The translations under genes were made by a program, and so were the position numbers. DNA of 64,000 nucleotides from Streptomyces mobaraensis (GTDB lineage Bacteria > Actinomycetota > Actinomycetes > Streptomycetales > Streptomycetaceae). Of this stretch, positions 24,617-32,167 are shown piece after piece (positions within the stretch are counted from its first letter, which is position 1; each line of letters opens with the position of its first letter). Location of the stretch: contig NZ_CP083590.1 in the NCBI RefSeq assembly GCF_020099395.1, positions 930,001 to 994,000 on the forward strand, in the 5' to 3' direction. The notes below the pieces were generated by a model. It made no database searches, had not been told where the DNA came from, and worked only from the letters and a program-made list of their open reading frames with translations.

Positions 24617-25264
24617 TCAACGCGCGGGGGGCGCGAGCCGCTCGCCGACCATCCGGCAGGCCAGCCGCGCCGTGGCCAGCAGTTCCTCGCGGGCCGCGCC
24701 GAGGCGCGCCTGCACCGACAGGCCGTGCACGACGGACTGGACGAGTCCGGCGAGGGCCGCGGCGTCGGTCGCGGCGGTGATCTCCCCGTCCCGGACCGCC
24801 TGTTCGACGCGCGCCCGCAGGGCCCGCTCGTTCCAGGTGTGCAGTTCGGCGTAGTGGGCGCTGGTGTCGAGGGTGCTCGTGCTGTCGGTCATCACGGCGC
24901 TGCTGAGCAGACAGCCCGGGTGGACGTCCTCGGGCTGGGTGAACTCGTGGACGGAGTCGACGAGGACGCGTTCGACGACGGTCCGGAGGTCCGGCTCCGC
25001 GACGGCCCGCCGGTAGATCTCCCGGTACCGCTCGGCGTATGTCCGCACCGCCTCCTCGAACAGCCCGGCCTTGCTGCCGAACGCCGCGTAGAGGCTGGAG
25101 GTGGAGAGGCCGAGCGCCGCGGTGAGGGCGCGGGTCGACGTCCCGGAGTAGCCGGAGCGCCAGAAGAGGCGGGCGGCGTCGAGGATCGCCCGGTCACGGT
25201 CGAAGGAGCGTGGTCGTCCACGGGTCGGCGAAGTCACCCTTGCATTGTAGATCGTTTGCTCCAT
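24617..25264 (-). CDS. TetR-family regulator of the divergent hydrolase
   Basis: ~215 aa from ATG at 25264, or ~206 aa from GTG at 25237. The helix-turn-helix spans STRALTAALGLSTSSLYAAF and the rest is a TetR C-terminal domain. I prefer 25264 because this ATG lies in the left arm of a perfect 17-bp palindrome and is preceded six bases upstream by CATAAA, consistent with a leaderless message; neither candidate has a good Shine-Dalgarno sequence. The palindrome also contains the start of the divergent alpha/beta-hydrolase, so the regulator very probably represses both genes by sitting on both start codons. Confidence 0.9.
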   Translation of the reverse strand: MEQTIYNARVTSPTRGRPRSFDRDRAILDAARLFWRSGYSGTSTRALTAALGLSTSSLYAAFGSKAGLFEEAVRTYAERYREIYRRAVAEPDLRTVVERVLVDSVHEFTQPEDVHPGCLLSSAVMTDSTSTLDTSAHYAELHTWNERALRARVEQAVRDGEITAATDAAALAGLVQSVVHGLSVQARLGAAREELLATARLACRMVGERLAPPAR

Positions 25265-25288
25265 AATGAATTTATGGAGCAAACGATC
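25250..25288. promoter_or_regulatory. Perfect 17-bp inverted-repeat operator spanning two divergent start codons
   Basis: Arms 25250-25266 and 25272-25288 are exact reverse complements around a 5-base centre. Each arm contains an ATG (25274 forward, 25264 reverse), and both proteins therefore begin MEQTI. Forward -10 CATAAT lies six bases before its ATG with TTGCAT as -35 (16-bp spacing); reverse -10 CATAAA lies six bases before its ATG. Confidence 0.85.
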
Positions 25289-26137
25289 CAGAAGAGGTTG
25301 CCGGTCGGCGGCGGGGACAGTTGGGTGACGATCGATGTGTACGGGCGGGCGGACGCCCCGGGCCTGGTCGTCGTCCCGGGCGCGATGAGCGACGCGCGCG
25401 CGTGGCGCGACGTCGCGAGGTCGATCGACGCGTGGCCGTCGGTATCGGTCGTCAACCGCCGGGGCCGCGCCCCTTCGGGCCCGCTGACCGACGCGTACTC
25501 ACTGCGGGCGGAGATCGACGACCTCGCAGCGGTCCTCGACGAACTCCCACCGGCCCAGGCGCTGTTCGGCTGGAGCTACGGCGGCCTGATCGCCCTGCTG
25601 GCCACCGAGGAACGCCCGCCGCGGCAGGTGATCGCCTACGAGCCGGTGGTCCGGCCGTTCGGCGGCGATGTCCTGCCGGACCTGAGGTCCGCCGCGGAGG
25701 CGGAGGACTGGGACACCACCGTCGACATAGTGAACCGCCGGATCGCCGGCCTCGACGCGGCGCACGTCGAATCCCTGCGGGCGGACCACGAGACATGGGC
25801 GACCCTGTGCCGACTGAGCGTGCCGGCGTATGCCGAACTGGCCGCGCTGAACGCGGTCGTACCGCCGGACGCATGGGGACGGGGGACGGCACGCATCGAC
25901 CTGATCGTCGGCGAGCGCAACCACGGAAGGGCCCCCTACGGAACCTCCTTCGACGACGTACGCAAGCGCGTCCCCCACGCCGAGGTGCACATACTCCCCG
26001 GCCAGGGCCACATGGCCCACCTGGAGGCGCCCGCGGGCCTCGCCGGCCTGCTCGACAAACTGGCCGCCCCCCGCCCGTCGACGATCAACCATCGGAACGA
26101 TGAAACGATGAAAGGTAGCTCTCACGGGAGAACGTGA
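25274..26137 (+). CDS. Alpha/beta-hydrolase
   Basis: 287 aa with the nucleophile elbow GWSYGG and a C-terminal catalytic His in GQGHMAH; the acid residue is probably in the IDLIVGER strand region. Soluble, no signal peptide. Substrate unknown (ester, lactone or epoxide are all possible). The ATG lies in the operator shared with the TetR gene, which argues for induction by a small molecule. The stop overlaps the GTG of the next gene (GTGA), so the two are cotranscribed. The last ~20 residues are polar and probably disordered. Confidence 0.9.
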   Translation: MEQTIQKRLPVGGGDSWVTIDVYGRADAPGLVVVPGAMSDARAWRDVARSIDAWPSVSVVNRRGRAPSGPLTDAYSLRAEIDDLAAVLDELPPAQALFGWSYGGLIALLATEERPPRQVIAYEPVVRPFGGDVLPDLRSAAEAEDWDTTVDIVNRRIAGLDAAHVESLRADHETWATLCRLSVPAYAELAALNAVVPPDAWGRGTARIDLIVGERNHGRAPYGTSFDDVRKRVPHAEVHILPGQGHMAHLEAPAGLAGLLDKLAAPRPSTINHRNDETMKGSSHGRT

Positions 26138-26679
26138 CCGCCCACGAAGGCGACGCCCGGCCACCGGTGTTCGACGACGGTGGAAGTCATGCCGATCAGA
26201 CTCCCCCTGGGCGACACCGAGCGCCCGGCCCCCGCTGGGCCCCGCGCCTGGCCACAGCCCTGCCGTTCGCCGTCGGCTTCCGGATGGGCACCATCCAGCC
26301 GGAGGGCTCGTTCCCCTGGTGGGGCGCGAGGTACGCGGTGGGCCTGAGCGTGCTCACGGGGGCACTGGCCCTGCTCACCGTCATGGGTCTGGTCGGCAGT
26401 TGGGGCGAGACCTTCCCCCGTTGGGTCCCGCTCCTCGCCGGCCGCCGGGTGCCGCCCCTCGCCGCGATCGTTCCGGCGATCCTGGGCGGCCTCGCCCTGG
26501 TCGCACTGTGGGACACGATGCCGCTCGCCTGGTTCGGGCTGTTCGGCTTTCACGACGTCGCCTTCACCAACGGCTGGTGGAAGCTGCTCGCCAACGTGTG
26601 CATCACCCCGGTCATGCTGTGGGGTCCGATCGTGCTGGCCCTGACCTACGCGTACCACCGACGGCGCCGGCCCGCCTGA
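26134..26679 (+). CDS. Hypothetical membrane protein cotranscribed with the hydrolase
   Basis: 181 aa from a GTG at 26134 (GGGAG four bases upstream) overlapping the hydrolase stop. About 45 polar N-terminal residues precede three or four hydrophobic helices (around residues 65-90, 105-130 and 150-175), ending in an RRRR tail expected on the cytoplasmic side. I do not recognise a family with confidence. Its coupling to the hydrolase suggests a shared TetR-controlled role, such as handling a hydrophobic compound. Confidence 0.75.
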   Translation: MTAHEGDARPPVFDDGGSHADQTPPGRHRAPGPRWAPRLATALPFAVGFRMGTIQPEGSFPWWGARYAVGLSVLTGALALLTVMGLVGSWGETFPRWVPLLAGRRVPPLAAIVPAILGGLALVALWDTMPLAWFGLFGFHDVAFTNGWWKLLANVCITPVMLWGPIVLALTYAYHRRRRPA

Positions 26680-26892
26680 CGCTCCCCCACGCCTCTCCCG
26701 GCGGAAGCGGCGCCGCGCCCGGCATCCGGAGCCGGAGGATCCTGCCCACCACCGAGCGCGGCTCCGGAGCGGACGCGGTACCACGCCAACGCCCGGCACC
26801 TCGGCGTCGAGCCGATGGCTGACGGTCCCAAGGCCGAAGCCCGCCGGGATTCCCGGTTGAAGCACACCGAGAGGGACCGGCATACTCCCCGG

Positions 26893-27267
26893 ATGAGCAG
26901 CACAGGGGCCGAGCCCATCGAGCAGGGTTGGGACGGACCCTGGTACCGCGTCCGCACCGAACGGTTCGAGGCGTCGTTTCTTCCCGACGCCGACGAGGAC
27001 CTGGACGCCGTCTCCAACGTCGACGTAGAAGTGCGGCTGACATCGGACGGTTCCCGCTGGAGCGCGACCGTGTTCACGCTCGCCGAGGTCGAGCGCCTGA
27101 TGGCGAGGTGGTCCCGGACGGGCGAGGCGCTCGGCGGCCGCTACTTCTGGTGCTCCGACGGGCTGATAGTCAGGGACCCCGGCGTCGACGACATCACCCA
27201 GGTACTCGCCGGCCTGCTCGACACTGGTGCGTTCACGCGGGTTCTCCAACGCCTCGACGACGAGTGA
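26893..27267 (+). CDS. Small hypothetical protein
   Basis: 124 aa starting at ATG 26893. Acidic, soluble, no signal peptide, rich in Trp/Tyr/Phe; the fold looks alpha/beta. No motif recognised. It stands alone: ~210 bp without a gene upstream and a convergent SDR downstream. Codon use is normal for the window and the open frame is clean, so it is likely real. Confidence 0.65.
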   Translation: MSSTGAEPIEQGWDGPWYRVRTERFEASFLPDADEDLDAVSNVDVEVRLTSDGSRWSATVFTLAEVERLMARWSRTGEALGGRYFWCSDGLIVRDPGVDDITQVLAGLLDTGAFTRVLQRLDDE

Positions 27268-27419
27268 CCGCCCCGTCCCCGACCCGAGACGACCGGAGCA
27301 AGTGCCGACCGCGGTCAACACGAACACGACCCGACGAGAGTTGCGCGCGCACTCCTCAGCCGATGGCGGGGATGGCCTGCCACAAGCCGGGCGAGCGGTC
27401 CCGGCTGATCTAGGGCCCC

Positions 27420-28148
27420 TCAGCCTGCCGTCAGCGCCGTCAGGGCGCGGTCCATCGCGGCGTTGAACTCCTCCGGCGCCAGTGCCAGTCGGGACTTGAC
27501 GTCCCGACTCCACTGGTCGGCGAGGACCTCGGCGGAGCCCGCCTCGACACCGTCGAGCGCCGCGTCGGCCAGGTCCGACGGCGCGATCTTGTCCGCGGGC
27601 CAGCCCGCGGCCATGTCGGTGTCGGCCAGGCCGAGGTGCACCGCTGTCACGAGCGTGCCCTGCTCGGCGAGCTCAAGGCGGACGCCGTTGGTCATGGCCC
27701 AGGCGGCGGCCTTGGTCAGGTGGTAGGCATTGGCGCCCTTGCCCCCGAACCACGACATGGCGGAGAGGACGTTTACGATCGCGCCCCCGCCGTTCCTGGC
27801 GAGCGCCGGCGCGAACTCCCGGATCATTCCCAGGTGGCCGAACACGTTGGTCTCCAACTCGTGCCGCACCGCATCCAGCGAGCCGCTCACCAGGTCGGTC
27901 CCCGTCTGGATCCCCGCGTTGTTGACGAGCAGCGAGACGTCCGGGGCGGCCTCGGCGGCGGCCCTCACGGATGCGGGATCGGCGATGTCGAGGGGCAGCA
28001 CCTCGACGCCGGGCAGGTCCACGGTCTCCGGTCGGCGGGCCGTCGCGTAGACCTTGCGGGCGCCCCGTTCGAGCAGGCGCTGGGCGAAGGCGCGGCCCAG
28101 GCCACGGTTGGCTCCGGTGACAAGGGCAACTGAGTTGTCGATATCCAT
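27420..28148 (-). CDS. Short-chain dehydrogenase/reductase (MerR-controlled)
   Basis: 242 aa, classical SDR: TGANRGLG dinucleotide motif, NNAG, and the catalytic YHLTK with a preceding Ser in NVLSAMSW. Substrate unknown. The promoter has a -35 TTGCCC and -10 TAGCGT separated by 20 bp, the stretched spacing typical of MerR-activated promoters, with a palindrome in the spacer. The -10 ends seven bases before the ATG, so the message is probably leaderless. The divergent MerR gene at 28224 is the obvious regulator. Confidence 0.92.
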   Translation of the reverse strand: MDIDNSVALVTGANRGLGRAFAQRLLERGARKVYATARRPETVDLPGVEVLPLDIADPASVRAAAEAAPDVSLLVNNAGIQTGTDLVSGSLDAVRHELETNVFGHLGMIREFAPALARNGGGAIVNVLSAMSWFGGKGANAYHLTKAAAWAMTNGVRLELAEQGTLVTAVHLGLADTDMAAGWPADKIAPSDLADAALDGVEAGSAEVLADQWSRDVKSRLALAPEEFNAAMDRALTALTAG

Positions 28149-28164
28149 GTCCGGTACGCTAAAA

Positions 28165-28182
28165 CCTGACGTTGACGTCAGG
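28165..28182. promoter_or_regulatory. MerR-type operator in the spacer of the SDR promoter
   Basis: CCTGACGT and ACGTCAGG are perfect 8-bp arms around a 2-base centre, located exactly between -35 (28082+100 region, 28182-28187) and -10 (28056+100 region, 28156-28161) of the minus-strand SDR promoter. A 20-bp spacer with central dyad is the hallmark of MerR activators. Confidence 0.8.
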
Positions 28183-28223
28183 GGCAAGTGCTGGTCGTCA
28201 CGAACGCGGTGAGAGGAATCACC

Positions 28224-28601
28224 ATGACCGTCACGGAGCCCGCGGCCGAGCGGCTGGTCCGCATCGGCGAGGTGGCGCGGGGCGCCGGCGTCTCGGTACG
28301 CGCCGTGCGCTACTACGAGCAGCAGGGACTGCTCATCGCGGAGCGCAGCCCATCCGGCCAGCGCCTCTACCGGCAGGATGCCGTCACCCTGGTGCGCTTC
28401 TTCCAGCAGATGTTCGCCGCCGGCCTGACCAGCCGAAGGATCACAGAACTCCTTCCATGCTGGGACTCCGGGCACACCGACGCCGAGCAACGAGCCATGC
28501 TGCGCGCCGAGCGCGACCGCATTCAGGCCAAGGTCGACGACCTGCAGGCCGCCTTGGACCGCCTCGACGAGGTGATCGCGATCACGGACACTCACCCGTA
28601 G
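28224..28601 (+). CDS. MerR-family transcriptional regulator
   Basis: 125 aa from ATG at 28224 with GAGAGGA upstream. N-terminal winged helix with RIGEVARGAGVSVRAVRYYE and RLYRQDAV, then a coiled-coil dimerization helix (residues ~80-120). The effector region has a single Cys (LLPCWDSGH), so it is not a typical metal- or redox-cluster MerR; an organic signal is more likely. It should act on the dyad in the divergent SDR promoter. Confidence 0.93.
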   Translation: MTVTEPAAERLVRIGEVARGAGVSVRAVRYYEQQGLLIAERSPSGQRLYRQDAVTLVRFFQQMFAAGLTSRRITELLPCWDSGHTDAEQRAMLRAERDRIQAKVDDLQAALDRLDEVIAITDTHP

Positions 28602-28646
28602 GCACGGTCGGTTCGGACGGCGCACCAGCGATCTACGGCTGGAGTG

Positions 28647-28871
28647 CTAAAGGTTGTCGAAGTCACCTATGAGTATGCCGCCTTTGAAAGCTGCCCACTC
28701 TCGGGCATCGAAGAATAGAGGTGGGCGATCGGGGTTCTTCGAGTCGCGGACGGCCACGCCGCCACCGGGCAGCCCGGCCAGCTCGAAGCAGTCATTATTG
28801 TTCATGGTGAGGCTGCTCTTCTGCCAGCGGAGCGTTGATATGTCTGTCGCGTAAAGGTCGGCCTTCTCCAT
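28647..28871 (-). CDS. DUF397 protein
   Basis: 74 aa with the family pattern WQKSSLTMNNNDCFEL and VAVRDSKNPDRPPLFF, ending with a W-x-x-F segment. DUF397 proteins are small partners of XRE-DUF5753 regulators in actinomycetes, some acting like toxin/antitoxin or developmental switches. The ATG at 28871 overlaps the stop of the upstream frame by one base (TGATG), with AAGGAAA before it, which is the usual coupled arrangement. Here the upstream regulator is truncated, so this gene is an orphan. Base composition is noticeably more AT-rich than in neighbours. Confidence 0.9.
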   Translation of the reverse strand: MEKADLYATDISTLRWQKSSLTMNNNDCFELAGLPGGGVAVRDSKNPDRPPLFFDAREWAAFKGGILIGDFDNL

Positions 28872-29131
28872 CAGATTTCCTTGTCCTTGCTGCGAACGAT
28901 CAGGTCACGCGTTTCGTCGGGAGGCAGGGCTACGCTGGACAGGCTTCCGAAGAGCCTGCGCAACCGGCGAAGATCCCTCGGGTCATCGACGGTGGTATTG
29001 CCGAGAACGGAATCACTGAACGCCACGTCAGGGATGTCTTTGTCTCCGAACGAATAGATCTTGAATCCAGACTGCAGAATCCCGTCGACACCTCCGGCGT
29101 ACGGGATTACGCGGATCCAGGCCGCGCAGTG
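28871..29131 (-). pseudogene. 3' remnant of an XRE-DUF5753 regulator
   Basis: Only ~87 codons remain. The segment IRVIPYAGGVDG followed by DPRDLRRLRRLFGSLSSVAL and ETRDLI is the C-terminal end of a DUF5753 domain. No helix-turn-helix or DUF5753 N-half lies upstream: the frame runs into unrelated sequence opposite the DUF6255 gene. The regulator has lost roughly its first two thirds, probably by deletion or recombination near 29130. The frame still ends coupled to the intact DUF397 gene. Confidence 0.75.
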
Positions 29132-29146
29132 AAGGGGGACAGGGAC

Positions 29147-29476
29147 GTGGTGCGGCACGCCGTCGGGCGACTCGTCGGACACTGCCGTCACCTCGGCGGA
29201 TGGGAGGCGGCGGGCGGCGAGGAGCGCTGCCGCACGTGCGGGACGCGGCGGTTCACCGATTACGGTGCCCTGCGCCCCCGCGAGTTGCCTCCCGTCGTGG
29301 CGCCCTCGCCCGAGGACGGCACGCGTGCGGACCGCGCCGCCGCCACCGTCATGGCCCGTACCATCCGTCACCTCAGCCGCTGGGGGCGCGGCAACGCCGA
29401 GTTCTGGCGACCCGCCGCAAGCCCGGCCCGGCGGTGGAGCCACCGGTGGCTCCAGGGCTGTGGTCAAGTCCCGTAA
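29147..29476 (+). CDS. DUF6255-like zinc-ribbon protein
   Basis: ~109 aa from GTG 29147 (or 29150). It has C-x-H in GHCRHLGGW and CRTCGTRRFTDYGALRP, a likely zinc ribbon, then APSPEDGTRADRAAA. This pattern matches the Streptomyces DUF6255 family, sometimes annotated as natural-product-associated; its function is unknown. The 5' end abuts the truncated DUF5753 gene on the other strand, so its insertion or retention may mark the break point. Confidence 0.75.
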   Translation: MVRHAVGRLVGHCRHLGGWEAAGGEERCRTCGTRRFTDYGALRPRELPPVVAPSPEDGTRADRAAATVMARTIRHLSRWGRGNAEFWRPAASPARRWSHRWLQGCGQVP

Positions 29477-29533
29477 AAGGGACCGACCGAAGGGCGTAGC
29501 GTTCCCGTCCCGCAACGGAAGGAGCACGGAGTC

Positions 29534-29680
29534 ATGGAGTGGACCGGTCCCCGGTACGCGGAGCTCGTCGAAGTGATGAGGAGCGCCCGGCTCCGCGCCC
29601 ACGAGCGCGACGGCGACCGCCCGGTCAGGGGATTCGTCGTAAACCCTGAGGCGCTTGAGGACCGCGACGGTCAGGGCTGA
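29534..29680 (+). CDS. 48-aa small protein
   Basis: Short open frame with a good AGGAG ten bases before the ATG at 29534. The product begins MEWTGPRYAELVEVM, is highly charged with many Arg and Glu, and has no membrane segment. It lies 57 bp after the DUF6255 gene on the same strand and may be cotranscribed with it. I recognise no family; existence is inferred from the ribosome site and codon use. Confidence 0.5.
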   Translation: MEWTGPRYAELVEVMRSARLRAHERDGDRPVRGFVVNPEALEDRDGQG

Positions 29681-29766
29681 CCGAGGGGACTGGCCCCCGG
29701 ACGGCCGCCGTCGCGCGGGGGCCGACCGGGGTGGCTTGCGCGGCGCCGTCAGGCGGAGGGGGCCGG

Positions 29767-30525
29767 TCAGCGCACCCCCAGCGTCCGTACGATCCCCGTC
29801 ACCGTCTCCCCCGCCGCCGCGTAGGACGTCCCCACCGGGTGCAGGGTCAGGACGGCGACGATCCAGCGGTCGTCCGGGCCCACCAGCCCCGTCGTGTGCA
29901 GGGCGGGACGGCCGAGGTCCACCCCCTCGACCTCGCCTCGTCCGGGATCGGCCGGCGGGTAGCCGGACCAGCCCTGCTTCACGGCCCAGGGGCGGGGGAA
30001 GGCGGTCGGGATGCCGAAGGACTGGTCGAATCCGTCGGCACCGAGCCGGGTCGCCCGCCGCAACGGCCCCAGCACGGCCGTGCGGACGGGCGGCGGCGCC
30101 GCGTCCAGCAGGTAGCGGTAGACGCGGACGGTGTCGGCCGCCGTGATGGCCGAATATCCCCAGTGGCCGGGGTAGCCGGCCGGTGGTCCGGCGGTGTGCG
30201 TGAGTCCGAGACGGGAGACCATGCGTGTGATCACGCCGGTTCCCCCGTTCCGCTCCCAGAAATGGCCGGCCGCGTCGTCGTCGCTGCGCGCGAGCATCGC
30301 GTCCAGCCGGGAGCGGTCGTCCGGCGGCAGGGCGTAGGCCGGGCCGCGGTCCCACAGGTGGTCGAGCGCGATCAGCAGTTTCACCACTGACGCCGACCGG
30401 AACCGCGCGTCCGGGTCGAGCCGTTCGGCGCAGGTGCCCGAGTCGCGGTCGTATACGACGACTCCCGCGCTCACCCCCGTCGGCACCCGCGGACCGGTGG
30501 TGCGTGTCCCGCTCATCGTGCGCAC
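29767..30525 (-). CDS. Class A beta-lactamase-like serine hydrolase without signal peptide
   Basis: ~252 aa (GTG 30525; ATG 30516 also possible, GGAGG upstream). The serine-acylase motifs are present in order: SVVK (SxxK) near residue 47, SDDD in the SxN position, and KQG in place of KTG near residue 190. There is no export signal and the 'SDN' and 'KTG' motifs are altered, so a cytoplasmic or non-lactamase role is more likely than antibiotic resistance. It is a single gene; the ~177 bp upstream hold its promoter and nothing else I recognise. Confidence 0.8.
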   Translation of the reverse strand: MRTMSGTRTTGPRVPTGVSAGVVVYDRDSGTCAERLDPDARFRSASVVKLLIALDHLWDRGPAYALPPDDRSRLDAMLARSDDDAAGHFWERNGGTGVITRMVSRLGLTHTAGPPAGYPGHWGYSAITAADTVRVYRYLLDAAPPPVRTAVLGPLRRATRLGADGFDQSFGIPTAFPRPWAVKQGWSGYPPADPGRGEVEGVDLGRPALHTTGLVGPDDRWIVAVLTLHPVGTSYAAAGETVTGIVRTLGVR

Positions 30526-30702
30526 GCCCCTCCGGTGCCGAACGGCTCACGTCCTGTCACGTCGGGCCCCCCGTCTCTCCCCCGCATCCCCCTGGTGACC
30601 AGTCTCCGGCAGGGCGGACGGACCGGCCACCACATTCGAAGGGGGTCTAATGCGCCTGGTCAGGCGGTCGGCATGGCCACACCAACGTCACCTACATCAA
30701 TG

Positions 30703-31710
30703 TCACGCCACGCAGCGGCCGTTGAGGAGCTGGGCGCCGAGCGGGGTCAGGGTGTGGTGGGCGGCGCCGCCCACCCGGCGGGTGATCAGCAGGCCCGCCT
30801 CGCGGAGGACGGAGACGTGGTGGCTGGCGGTGGCGGCGGCGATGTCGGCGGTGCGGGCCAGTTCGGTGGTGGTGCCGCCCTCGGCGACGGCCTCCAGCAG
30901 CGTCGCCCGGGTCCGGCCGAGCAGGGCGACGAGCGCCTGGCCGTGCCCGGACGCCTCGCGCCCGGTGAGGAGTTGGGACGGGTTGTGCTCGATCGGGTAG
31001 ACGACGACGGGCGGCAGGTCGCGGCTGCGCAGCATGGTCGGTTTGCGCCAGCAGAAGAAGGACGGGAGCAGGAGCAGCCCGCGGCCGTCGAGGTGCAGGT
31101 CGCCCTCGACGTGCGGGCCGTGCATGATCAGTACCGGCGGGGACCACTCCAGGGTGGGGTGCAGGGTGCGCAGCAGGTGGTCGAAGGCGCCGGACGGCAG
31201 GTCGGCGACGGTCCGCGTCATCCGGCCGCGGGCGGCGATGTCGGCGGTGACCTCCGCGCGCACCCGTGACCAGTGGGGCGCGAGGGCCACCCGGTAGTAG
31301 GAGCGGACGGCCTCGCCGAGGCCCTTGAGCGCGTCGAGGTCGCCGTCGGCGAGCCCGCGCATCCAGGGCGCGGTGTGCCCCTGGGAGACGGCGAACTGGG
31401 TGAGGTCGTCGCGCAGCCGGCCGCGCGGGGTGGACATCAGGGCGTTGACGCCGAGGTCGAGGCCGCCGGCACCGGCCGCCGGGGTGAGGAAGTCCGGCGA
31501 GTAGCCGCGCGGCGGGGCCAGCGCCAACAGGCGGCGGGCGCCGGGGTCGAGCCGGCCCCGGACCTCACGGCGCCACCGGTCGAACACCAACGGCCCGTCG
31601 GTGGTCTGGAGCATGTGCAGGCTCAGCAGCACCTCCCACATCGGGTCGGGCGTCTGCGCCAGCCGCGTGCGGGCGACGTCGTCGCTGCCGAAATGGATAC
31701 GCAGTCCCAC
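30703..31710 (-). CDS. ArsR-type winged-helix regulator with long N-terminal domain
   Basis: 335 aa, GTG at 31710 with GAGG upstream. The first ~240 residues form a DUF5937-like domain common in actinomycete regulators; the C-terminal ~90 contain the ArsR winged helix (TTTELARTADIAAATASHH, SVLREAGLL, GGAAHHTLT). No metal-binding Cys pair is visible, so it is not an arsenic sensor. Its target is unclear; it is divergent from the LysR gene across a 457-bp region. Confidence 0.88.
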   Translation of the reverse strand: MGLRIHFGSDDVARTRLAQTPDPMWEVLLSLHMLQTTDGPLVFDRWRREVRGRLDPGARRLLALAPPRGYSPDFLTPAAGAGGLDLGVNALMSTPRGRLRDDLTQFAVSQGHTAPWMRGLADGDLDALKGLGEAVRSYYRVALAPHWSRVRAEVTADIAARGRMTRTVADLPSGAFDHLLRTLHPTLEWSPPVLIMHGPHVEGDLHLDGRGLLLLPSFFCWRKPTMLRSRDLPPVVVYPIEHNPSQLLTGREASGHGQALVALLGRTRATLLEAVAEGGTTTELARTADIAAATASHHVSVLREAGLLITRRVGGAAHHTLTPLGAQLLNGRCVA

Positions 31711-32167
31711 AGACCTTGCCTCCCGCCCGGCTCCCCGGGCACCCTGAGCCTCCGCCGCCCGTCCTCACCGGTCCCCCTCTATGGTCCCGGCGGCCGGAGG
31801 GGGCTTTCAATCACCCCGACGGTGGGTTCCGGCCATCCTGCCGTGGACCGGGGGGGCGGGCGGGGACGTCACGGTGGGCGGATACGTCACGGTGGGCGGG
31901 CACGTCGCGGCGGGCGGGCACGTCGCGGCGGGCGAGGACGTCATGGCGAGGACACGGGCGGCGGCGAGGGCCGCCCGGGGAGCCGGTGCAGCCCGTCCCG
32001 AGGGGCCACCTGGTGATAGCCGGGATCGCGCGGTGCCGGGCCGGTGGCCGCCGTCGGCGCCGGAAGCACCTGCCGTCGAGGGCCGACGGCGCTGCCGCGA
32101 GCCTGCCCACGCGCACCCACACCCCCGCCGACCGCGGCCCCCAGCCCGCCCTCGATAAGGTCCGGCA
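31711..32167. other. Intergenic region between ArsR and LysR genes with direct repeats
   Basis: No gene supported. It contains one copy of a 20-bp sequence (31824-31843) repeated exactly at 38781-38800, and an 18-bp tandem array at 31863-31952. The part near 32100-32167 should hold the LysR promoter. Confidence 0.5.
31863..31952. repeat. 18-bp tandem repeats, about five units
   Basis: Units start at 31863, 31881, 31899, 31917 and 31935. The core is ACGTCRCGGYGGGCG; units three and four are identical and the fifth is degenerate. Each carries an ACGT core, so the array could be iterated binding sites, or a decayed coding repeat since 18 is divisible by three. Confidence 0.75.
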
